DNA of 64,000 bases from Nothopassalora personata (taxonomy: Eukaryota > Ascomycota > Dothideomycetes > Mycosphaerellales > Mycosphaerellaceae). Positions within the stretch are counted from its first letter, which is position 1, and each line of letters starts with the position of its first letter. The position numbers were made by a program, and so were the translations under genes. The notes beneath the pieces are model-generated. The model saw nothing but the letters and a program-made list of their open reading frames with translations, did not search any database and had not been told where the DNA came from. Below are positions 55,077 through 64,000 of this stretch, one piece after another. The stretch is from contig CM066299.1 in assembly GCA_033816765.1 (NCBI GenBank), positions 186,001-250,000 of the forward strand, read 5' to 3'.

Positions 55077-55740
55077 TTACTCCTCTGAGGTCTTGCCGAA
55101 GGCATTCTTGAACACTTCCTCGACCTGATCCGCCACGTATCGCTTGTACGTGTCTCTGAATGCCTGAGCCGCGGTGGCGAGGCACTTCTTTGCCGTCTCG
55201 CGGTCGTCGCCGGAAGGGTCCTGGAGCTCTGTGGCGACCTGGTCATCAAATTAGCTATCTTCTGATCCCACGTGCAGTGCATATGCTTACCTCGACACGT
55301 GCGAACCCCGCGGCAGCAACCTCCTCCTCCGCTGGTGATATGCCAGAATTGAGGGCGATGGTGGCGGAGATGGCGTCGTTGAAGTCCTTCTCGCCGCAGA
55401 TGTCGATGCCGATTTGGCGGATCTTCTCGGCGTCGCCTTTGCGGCCCAGGTTCATGAGAGCGGACCAGGAGCCGATCAAGTTCTTGTCGGCGGTGCGGTT
55501 GTTGTCGAACATGACGAGGGCGTGATCGACGTGTCTGTTGTTGATCGGTTCGTGGTTGGTGGCGGCGGCTTCGTTGACAACTTGGTTGAGAGCCGCGCTT
55601 GTAGTGTTGGTGGTGATGAACGGGCGGAAGACGAATGGTGCTAGTGATCCCTTTGTGGGTGTTGTTGGCGTGGTGCTGGCTGCGGAGTTATATGTGGGTT
55701 CTTTCGTGGTTGCACGTGAAGATCGAGTTCGCCGAAGCAT
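55077..55740 (-). CDS. Small protein with Arg-rich N-terminus (possibly mitochondrial), two exons
   Basis: Exons 55740-55291 and 55238-55077 join across a 52-bp intron (donor GTAAGC, GCTAAT branch, acceptor CCAG) in frame, giving 203 residues. The start is the ATG at 55738-55740; the upstream open part begins with GTG. The N-terminus (MLRRTRSSRATTK) is Arg/Ser/Thr-rich without acids, as in mitochondrial presequences. The rest is helical and soluble (HALVMFDNNRTADKNLIGSW, DAEKIRQIGIDICGEKDFND, FRDTYKRYVADQVEEVF). No family recognised. No membrane span. Confidence 0.75.
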
Positions 55741-58023
55741 AAAGTCATGCGCATTCACTATTCACCGTTTACCGAAGGGTAGATGCGGGAAAGGATGCTC
55801 ACCCGAGCATGACGCTTGGATCTTTCGTGCCATTGTCGCTATCGTGCTGCCATGGCCGCGATCGATCCTGCAGACTACTGAGGCGTGACAGATCTCGTTA
55901 GAGCAGCTGCCGCGTAGGGCAGTAAGGCAGCGAGGAAGAGAAGCATGTGAGATGGGTTTAGGACGAGACACGACGATATGAACATAATGAATAATACGTT
56001 GAGCAACTAAATATTGAAAGGGATGTCTGCCGCCATAAAAACCCTCTGACCACGCGCTCGCATTACCTGGTACAAGAAGTCAGAGGAGGAAATGGTGGCA
56101 ATTTGATGTACGAGGACTCTGGCCTGGGAAGCACAAATTGTAGCCGCATCCAGATTGGGGAGGAGTCCGTCGCATGTTTTGGTTGAGGGAAGAGGAAGAG
56201 GAAGCAGATGGAGAATTACAGCGGTTTTGATCTCCCTGTGCGGATCAATCCGACGCTAACACCGTCTGCGCATATTGTGGTGAACGGAAAGACAGAATGG
56301 ATGTGCACTTTAATGGGCTTTTGACGAGTGAGCGCTGATTAGCGATTGGTAACGGATCGATCTGCATCGATACGTAGTGGCAAAATACATAAATTTACTG
56401 CTGAGCACTGCCGTTCACGTACTTGGACAGATATGTTGTCCTCTCAGGGAACCGCAATATTCAAATGGTTAGATGTGCAGTAAGTCGATTGTCATTAATA
56501 CACATTCATACAATGCTCATTCTCTAGTCCTTCATGCTCTGCTCAGCCACTCAATGCAGTTGTTCGCCACGCGTGCTCCCGGAAGCCTTTCCTCTCCTCC
56601 TGAGGAGCGCCTACACGTACCTTGCCGCGCTTCCAATAAGTTCTGCAGCGACAGACGCCTATGCGCCCAGTCTTCAATGAGCAATTTGACTGAATCTTCC
56701 CATCTGTCCGCCATTTCCTTCCGCATGGATCACCGGATCCCTCGTGCAGCATCACTTCGGACCGCAGACCCGAACAATCGACTTCGTCGCTTCTAGCCGC
56801 GCCAAACTTAGCATCCACTCGGGCAATGCAGAGATTGTAGACGGGGTCAGGCTTACCACGTAGCAATCGACGAGCATCCCAGGGAGGAATCCGGTGTTGC
56901 AGGAGGAAAGATCAAGAAAGAGGCGGAGTCGCATAGCATAATACTCGGTGGCTTGGAAGAAGTGGAAGATAGATGAACTATCGGGCGATTCAAATGCATT
57001 GCTGGACGAGGAAGTGAAGTCAGCCAGGAGGAGGAAGTTTTCACGCGCGTAACCGCTTAAACGTCCAGCTGGATGTAACTTCGCGACTTCCAGCTCGATG
57101 TGCTGGGCATCAAGGCGAGTCCACGTCAAACACGAAAGCCATATCCGTACGTGCGGACTGATCTAGCAAGCGAGGAACGCGTTCTAGCCTGGGGCTGCCA
57201 CACGAGCATCAAGCATGCGCTCTGGAAACACCGCAAGACAGGATTAAAGCTCAACACGGCAGCAAAAACGTGGCCATAAGTATTATCGAAGCGAAGTCGG
57301 TAGCGCCGAAGTGCGGGTAAGACGGCATACAATATTTGTGACTGGGTTGCTTCAGAATAGAGACGATTGGCCTTACGGGTTGCTGCTCGACATATTGGAC
57401 GATCCGAGCACCATCACACGAGACTCCCTGCTCTAAGATCTTCGAGAGCAGCTCATGGACAATAACAACTTTGACAGCATCAATCATCCCTTGATCAATC
57501 AGGCGGCGCGAAAAGGATGGTTAGGAGGGTTGGAGGACGAGCTGCGCAGTGTCCAGAGCATCGATCCTTGTCCACGTACTCTGCCCAAAGACCCGAGATA
57601 TCTTACAACTGTTTTATGCGGCATCTGCAGCGCAGAACTGCCAGACTGCCGTAGGTCCCACCAGAATACCTTCAGCGTACCCTCATCGCCCAACTGAGGC
57701 GACTGCAAGCAGGAAAGAGGACCACCGCGTGGTCGTGCCTGTTTCGGATATGCCGATCGATGAAAGCGACCAAGAACCGCTATCGTCCACTTGGAAAGAA
57801 AGGATTTGAATTTGCTGGCATCAGCATTGCTGGTGGCCCAAGAGGTCGGCGGACGCCTATGTCGTCTTCTGTACGCGGGCTAGAAGTGAGACAAGAGGAT
57901 GGGCATGGAGATACGGCTTGTTGAACAAGACATATGAGAGAGGCCTCTTTGACACTGTGCAGGAGTTCCTTGGCCGGTATGCACACTTTGAGCCCAGACG
58001 GAGGATGATGAGAATACTGAGAA
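55741..58023. other. Gene-poor region
   Basis: Contains many 60-125 codon frames on both strands but none with a domain, convincing start or splice structure. Two minus-strand stretches look faintly protein-like (57251-57487 with DAVKVVIVHELLSKILEQG, and 57499-57708) and lie in different frames, which could be remnants of a decayed gene. I do not call a gene. Confidence 0.4.
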
Positions 58024-58507
58024 CGGTGAAATACTCCCACATCCACCTTTATAGTCAAAAATACCACGGTGTCCACATTATCTTAAAAGTGACTGCCATG
58101 TCCACCCATCATTGTCAAAACATACTCCCATGTCCCCATATTATGCAAAAGTACTATAAGGTTCTTACAACTACTGACTAGCGGTCTAATAGGTGCAAAG
58201 ATAGGTGCAAAGGTAGTAACAGGGGCGAAAAGTGAATCCCTTGCGCCTGTAACCTAGTCACTTATTGTTGCTATAGATTGAACTTAGAAACAAGCTAAGG
58301 ATGGGGTTTAGAGATCGTGTTACGGATATTTATATAGCACCTCTACACCTACCGCTAGGAGGAAGAGCCGTTAGGTAGGTACGACGAAAGTCACCGGACA
58401 TAGGAGTATATTTCGACAATAATAGCTGGACACGGCAGTCAATTTGTAAATAATGTAGACACCGCAGTATTGTCGACTATAACGGTAGATGTGAGAGTAT
58501 TTCACGG
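58024..58507. mobile_element. MITE: non-autonomous DNA transposon with 112-bp terminal inverted repeats
   Basis: The left arm (58024-58135) and right arm (58396-58507) are both 112 bases and inverted copies of each other, differing mostly by CpA/TpA-type changes in the right arm. The outer ends read CGGTGAAATACTC and, inverted, CCGTGAAATACTC. Each arm is built from three to four imperfect copies of a motif of about 30-36 bases (ATGTCCAC...TTGTCAAAA). The 260-bp centre has no ORF. I could not identify a clear target duplication; TA follows the right end but not the left. Confidence 0.8.
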
Positions 58508-61500
58508 TACTAAGAAGCTTTCTTGCATGATGATTAAAGCTACGCTGAAAGAGGGAGTCCTGCATGGATACGAGCTCACGGAAAATGTCAGTACATAGAT
58601 TGATCCAGGTGATATTGGCCTTGCAGCAGAGCGTGGTACAAGTCCTGATAGTCAGCGTCTTCGAATTGTCGATAGTCTGCAACAAATTCATAGTCACCAT
58701 AACACCAAGGCGTGAGAACTCAATGCTTCGGTGTAATCTCCTTTCAGCACTTCTTTGCCGCCTCGCAAGGTTAAGCTGCCATTTGGAAATTCGGCACTGG
58801 AGTGAGACTTGCGAGTGTGCCAGAGCCCCCAAGAATGAGCAACTCAAGGCGAACTTTCGTGCTTGATACTTCTTTTAGGAAGTTGCATCTCCGATCCGCT
58901 TCGCTGGTCAGCGTTTGACATGTTCTATGTCGGACATGGGTTCGTCTTCATTCGCGAAGCTCTTGTCTCACAGATCTTGATGAAGAAAGCTCGCCGGTGT
59001 AAACCCACGATGCCGTTGTATCTCACAGATTCTCGCGTTACTTTCTTCCGGGAACTACGAGCTGTACAGGCTTCGGGCATCGGTACTGATAGACGATCAA
59101 GTCCGGTCCTGTTGATCCGCGGCTCGTGTTGGTGTCCTGAGTGATGGAAGTCGGGCATCCAGTTTGCAGGTCAGCATCGTGACTGTCTCCACCTCGAAAT
59201 TCCACACACCATGTCCATTCCAACTCTGGCTATTGTTTTAATCGCATCAGCCTCCGCATGAAGAACGTACTGCTGTCATCCAACATGTCCTCTTCAAATA
59301 ACTTATCTCTTGTGTCGCATCCCACCACATCATCGCATAGCAGTTTTAGTGCCGGTCAGTCCTGCCCAGCGAGCACAGAACTCCAACCCTCTTCGTCTTT
59401 GCTTCCTCTTTTTGTTCTCCTCCAGGCGGCGGGCAGGCAGGGGAGAGCAGGGGGGGGGAAAGGGGGGACAACAGGTTGCTACCAACGCGGTGTGTGCTTT
59501 GGGATTCGACCGGAGACCGAGCCTTATCCACCTGTGTCTCATTCAGACAACCAATTTTTGATACCTCACTCTGTTTCATCATGTCGTTGGCTTCGTGCTG
59601 GCACCTGGAGAAGACGATCATCCTCTGTGACATCTTCGTTGACAGGTATTGCTCACCCCCTGTTCTTTGCGTCTCTGCGTCTACATCTCTTCCTTCGGCG
59701 CTATCAAGGTGATCTGCATCTGGATGTTGTGGAGATATCTCTGACAGCATGGATGATATCTCGGTCGAGGGATCTGCTGCCGACATTGGCCATGGCGCCG
59801 ATGCTTGCGATCTCATGCTGCCTGCTGTTCCTGTACGCTGGCGCAAACCATATGTCATTCGGCATTTCTATCAATAAGTGCCGTAACTATCACTCTGTCA
59901 GGTCCTTCCACGATATGAGCTCGATTGAACGGGAGCTTCGGCGCTGAGCAACACCATGCCCACAAGTCCGCTTCACGACCTAGGCGTTTTGCAGACTCTG
60001 CCTTGAAGCTGCGGCCCTCTCTTGCAGCAGAGTATTCGTCCGGCTTCTAATGAATAGCAGCGCATGACTAAATCGTGTTCCACCGGACACCGACCACTTC
60101 TATCGCGCGACCTCGACAACACACTCGATCAACTCATGAAGCCGGATGTCCATGTCAATCGATCTAAGGGCCTCCACCGACGGCCCTCGCGAATGAACAA
60201 GACCTACACACGGACAAAAACTACCTGACAATAGACGGACTCGATGGGCAGCGCATAGTAATAGACGGACCCGACGTGTGGCGGACATTGGCAGACGATA
60301 GTAAGAGTAGAAGCGGCGGTCATGAGGCAGAGGACATCACACAAGCTAGAGGAGTCCACGATTGGGACGATGTACGTACATCGCGGGCAAACAATCCATA
60401 AAAGGACGCCGTTTGGATTCATGGACTGAACGAAGCGTTTCTCAGCTACAGATGAGATTGCGCTAGTTACCACTATTATGGAGCTTACTGAAGTGATCGT
60501 GGCGTTGCAAGACCGTCTGGTGAGTTGAAGTGGAAGCATATTCCTGGCAAGATCTGGTGAGATAGTTGATGACAACGTTGATAGCACTGATTACGGCAGT
60601 ATTCACCGTCAACGAGTGGATCGGCCGCTGGAAATCGTAGTAACCATCCCTGCCGTCTCGCACCAGGCGCCATTCAACTCTTTACCACGAGCTCAGACCA
60701 CCCATCCACCGTCACGAAGCCACCCTACGTTCCCACAACCGCAGGCCTACCCAGAAATCAGTCGATCATAGACTGTACAGAGCAGCAGGAGGTTGAGGTG
60801 CAAGAAGCGCACAAGTCAGCAGAGCACATTTAAGGTGGAATGGAGCGGAGACGATATGCAAAGAATACCAGCACCTAAGGCTGAATTTGGACGTGCTGCA
60901 AGCATGAGATGATGGTAATGATCTTTATGAGCTCTCGTTGAGGTAGAAAAAGGACTGGGTAGACATGACACCTAACGTCTTCGAGGAGAACAAGGCGAGG
61001 CAAGAGAATGGATCTCGCGATTCCGCCAAGTGTCAATCAGCCGAATGACGCTGGGCGTCAGACTATGGTCCCCGAACCACGCAGAGAGCGGTGGCAGTGG
61101 CAGCACAGTACATGAAAGAACGAGTCATGACGAAAAGGTTCGACGTGTGATTACGCTTTCCGTGAGACGAGGAGGAAGCGCCAAGATGCAAGCAGACATA
61201 GAACGAGCATCCACTGCTCCAGGAAGTGAAGTCAAGGTGGAATTGATGAACACAGCACTCCTCGGGCACAGCTGTGGGACTTAGCTGGTCCATTGCACAA
61301 GGAAAGGCCAGGGAGAAGTGGATGAAGATAAAGATGGCCACGTTGCAAGGCGACTCCATTGCTGTAGCGGCATCATCTCGACGAACGTGTGGGCACGTAG
61401 TCTATACGAGACCTCTGATCTGCTCTGTTCAACTTGCTCCGTGGGCTTGAGCGTAGGCAATATACCGCCACGAGGATCACTTCCAAGCCTCGAACGCTTC

Positions 61501-62433
61501 ACGCTTGACGCTATGGGCTTCCAACATCAAGTACTTTGTACGCTCGGCGGTGCAGAATAATTCCTTCACCACGAGCGCCCTCAGGGATGAACAGATCTAA
61601 GGGAAGCAGTTGGAGAAGTGAAATGAAAGATAAAGTCGAGGCAGCGTACGTTTCGTGCACATCCTTCCTTGCAAGCGTGGAACGGGATGCGGATCAGTTT
61701 ATAAGATAAGGGCGGCAAATATCATGATTCTCAGTAGTTCTTATCATAATACCAGAGCACGCAGAAGTCCATTCACCAGCTTTGACTTCTCATTCTGACC
61801 TCTTCAGCACCAGCTCGCCGCGCGCGGAAGGGGCCTTAGAGCATGCTCCATCTGGGAGTGTCATGCCACCACGTTGTCACGAATTCTCCTTGTGACTTGG
61901 AAGAATCTGATGTGCCGTGCGGACAACAGTGTTGGCAGATAATGGCAGGAAGTCTCCGGACCTCGTACGTTCACCAAAAGGCATTGGAGCACATCATTCA
62001 AGGCATGAAGAGGTGGCGTCAGGAAGAAAGTATGAGACTACAGAATCATCGGACTTGATAGTTCCAAAGACAGAAGGAAGCTGTGCTAGCTACTAGTGCG
62101 TATTGGCCCTTTCCAGCAGGTTCAGGTCGACAGACAAAACATGCGCCCTATCTCTTGCCAACAATTGATCCCCTTCACCCATGCTTGAACTTTCATGATG
62201 CTGCATTGGCAGGCGAGCTGTCTCATTACAATGCTTTGACTCAGACAGAGCAAGCTCCTGCTGTGGCCGCGCGAGTGTGGTCTCAAGCTCCAAGTGACTC
62301 TCCGCAGTCCGGGAGCGGACAGTATCCTTGAAATTGGTCGCCTTACTGATTGGCACTCCGTTGCGCTCCTTGTCTTGCCCAAATTGGTCAGTCAGCTGCT
62401 TCAGAAAAGCAGGGCTTCCGTTGGCCTTCCACT
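58508..62433. other. Long region without a convincing gene
   Basis: Short frames occur everywhere but show no recognisable domain, and I could not assemble exons. Features: a G-rich low-complexity stretch near 59433-59471; a minus-strand 98-codon frame at 61063-61359 with a hydrophobic start and eight Cys that might be a small secreted protein (weak); and TTTATAAGAT-like AT boxes near 61698-61708. A real gene may be hidden by introns. Confidence 0.4.
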
Positions 62434-62643
62434 TCAAAGCGTCGGTGACTCGGCGTTGCAAATTGCTTCGCTCAGTACATCCCAGCCCTTCGAGAGGCCA
62501 AGTGACATATAGCGCTTACAAATCTCCGTAGCGCATCGCTTGGACGCAAGCCAAAGAAGCAAGTCTCCGGTAATTCTCTTTGGCGGCACACCGGGAGAAT
62601 CGAATACGTAGGTCTTGAGCTCCTCGTCGCTGAGCCGCCTCAT
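62434..62643 (-). CDS. Short ORF, hypothetical (low support)
   Basis: 69 codons from an ATG at 62641-62643 (MRRLSDEELKTYVFDSP, then WLASKRCATEICKRYMSLG). The composition is more protein-like than that of its neighbours. The following 122-codon frame (62093-62461, QRRVTDALKWKANGSPAF) overlaps in another frame, so the two may be exons or a frameshifted gene. I could not find a splice solution. Confidence 0.3.
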   Translation of the reverse strand: MRRLSDEELKTYVFDSPGVPPKRITGDLLLWLASKRCATEICKRYMSLGLSKGWDVLSEAICNAESPTL

Positions 62644-62702
62644 GTCAGGTACTGGATTGTTGGAATGATCCAGTGCCGTATTAGGCCTCCTCTATTGCTC
62701 TT

Positions 62703-63137
62703 TCAAACATTGAGAGCCGTCGCAGAGTCTTCATGTGCATCTTTCTGTGCTGGTCGCTTCTTCCTGCTAGCAGTGGTATATTTCGCCTCAGCTCTGACCG
62801 GAGCAGGTTGAGTCGAAGGGAGCTGACGATCGTTGCCAGCAGATGCCGAATCTGAGCTGAAGCTGACATGAGGTGGAGACCGACTTGGGGGAAAGTGTGG
62901 CTCAAGTTCTCGAACGATGGGACCTCCGGGCGATACAGGCAGCTTCAGTCGGTGATCGCGCAAGATTCCGGAATGTAGCGCCGTAAGCGCACCGTCTTTA
63001 CGTATACCGCGACTGCCAGTCATCATCTCTTTTTGGTGATTCTCAAGAAGCTCTTGGAGAGAGTCAAGTGCGCTCTTGTGTAGAGGACCAAACTCTCCCT
63101 TGGACTCATCCTGCACGATCTGAGGCAGCAACTCCAT
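62703..63137 (-). CDS. Hypothetical protein or exon
   Basis: 144 codons from an ATG at 63135-63137 (MELLPQIVQDESKGEFG), helical at first (SALDSLQELLENHQKEMM), then Pro/Ser-rich and basic at the end (ASRKKRPAQK). The frame is open upstream for about 28 codons with a YYPHHCASC segment that could be part of the protein, so the 5' end is uncertain. It may be one exon of a larger gene reaching to 63,600. No family recognised. Confidence 0.4.
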   Translation of the reverse strand: MELLPQIVQDESKGEFGPLHKSALDSLQELLENHQKEMMTGSRGIRKDGALTALHSGILRDHRLKLPVSPGGPIVRELEPHFPPSRSPPHVSFSSDSASAGNDRQLPSTQPAPVRAEAKYTTASRKKRPAQKDAHEDSATALNV

Positions 63138-64000
63138 GTCATTCTGGAAGTCGCGTTGAGCCCGAACTAGTCCAGCACAGGAGGCGCAGTGGTGGGGATA
63201 GTAGGATCAGATGCGTTTCCGTCGTGATTGATTCTGCGTCTTTTCCGCGCCCTACCGCCTTCGTCGGTTATCGATGATGTCAGGTTGCCGATTCCACGAG
63301 CTTGAGGTCTGCATGGCACCTGCTCTGGCCCCAGTCCTCGCTTTGCCGGTGGACCTGGGCAGACAGCGGTGCCGGCTGTGTAGGTCCTGAAGGCAGAGGC
63401 GATGCTTGGTGTGTAAGATGCTCTGAGTTACGGGTGCTTCCATGGCTCGTCTGTTGGTCTGCTTGGCGGCATGAGCGCAAAGGCGAGCCTTCTACTCCAG
63501 ATGTCGGTACTCGCGCGAGCAGGAGCTCTGTACCTTGACAAGCAACCAATCGGCCGCCTTGGATATCTCACTGTCGATGTGAAACCGTTCGTGGCTGACC
63601 ACGAACTCAAGCGCCTACAAAAACACTTGACGAGTGTGATGGGGAGGCCTGCTCAACCTGTGAGGATGCCCCACAAACCAACCTGGAGTGTGCATGTAGA
63701 TGTGCACAAGAATGTGGTTGGCGGTGGATACCAAGCTGGTCCTGTTGGAATGTGCGACCTTGTGGATGAGTGTGATTGATGGATAGCTGTCGTTGATATT
63801 CTCACCCTTCTTAAGCGGATTCGTGGAAATCGTCGCATGAAGCTCTAACTCCTCTCCTGACACACCTGTATACCATCTCTTATATGGACCAATGATGGGG
63901 TATCAGACCAGGGGAGATTTGAAGTCCTTCGCCGCATTATAGTCATTGGCCATCTCCGCGGCAATCTGAATCTACAGATGTCTGTTGCCGTGCGACACCA
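63138..64000. other. Window end without a supported gene
   Basis: Several overlapping frames on both strands (63280-63549 minus, 63471-63779 plus) shadow each other; neither has a domain. A gene running off the window or one with introns cannot be excluded. Confidence 0.4.

Noticed and set aside
58508..58509. TA target duplication for the MITE
   Set aside because: TA follows the right end but the left flank has AA, so a Tc1/mariner assignment is not supported.
59258..59947. 229-codon plus ORF and 170-codon minus ORF overlapping each other
   Set aside because: Neither has a domain; both run through a G-rich low-complexity stretch.

Overview
The window looks like filamentous ascomycete DNA, probably a dothideomycete. 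The evidence is short introns (about 49-93 bp) with CTAAC-type branch sites, TATA boxes close to genes, and a very strong RIP (repeat-induced point mutation) signature: CpA to TpA on both strands. Taxonomy is inference. The window has two halves: a transposon block from 1 to about 40,600, and gene-bearing DNA from about 40,600 to 64,000.

Transposon block. Positions 1-7,866 hold A1, a Ty3/Gypsy element on the minus strand with intact gag-protease and pol frames, no RIP, and its 3' end outside the window. From 7,867 to about 11,030 is heavily RIP-mutated sequence that I cannot identify (D). From about 11,030 to 18,961 is A2, a RIP-destroyed copy of the same family. From 18,961 to about 30,285 is B1, a plus-strand chromovirus with a chromodomain, split by a complete Ty1/Copia element (22,842-28,455, TSD TTATC). 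From about 30,286 to 40,600 lies a minus-strand Gypsy element (C). Its gag is interrupted by a solo LTR of family A (about 31,948-32,316) and by B2, a full-length chromovirus (32,535-39,480). The gag frame of C reads through both insertion points once each target duplication is collapsed. RIP intensity ranks the layers: A2, B1, C and D heavy; B2, Copia and the solo LTR lighter; A1 none.

Most notable signals. (1) B1 and B2 both carry an antisense ORF between the chromodomain and the 3' LTR. Its start codon lies 70-92 nt from the LTR, and it encodes a six-cysteine cluster (exactly fungal Zn2Cys6 spacing in B2) followed by a charged, coiled-coil-like stretch. (2) A1 has a textbook -1 frameshift cassette at the gag/pol junction: heptamer GGGAAAT, a 5-nt spacer and an 11-bp stem containing the gag stop, with a possible pseudoknot. 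(3) Family A carries a 26-bp perfect palindrome at three sites per element, two of them preceded by CACGTG at the same 5-nt spacing.

Gene half. Genes in order: a putative mitochondrial membrane protein (+), a four-exon Ser/Thr-rich protein of 1,195 residues (-), a two-exon coiled-coil protein (-), two small proteins sharing a C-terminal motif (-, -), a decayed gene (-), a secreted thaumatin-like protein (+), and a two-exon small protein with an Arg-rich N-terminus (-). Further right are a MITE with 112-bp inverted repeats and long stretches where I find no convincing gene. No operons are expected. The genes show no evident joint pathway, and several look like secreted or lineage-specific proteins, as is common next to repeat-rich fungal DNA.
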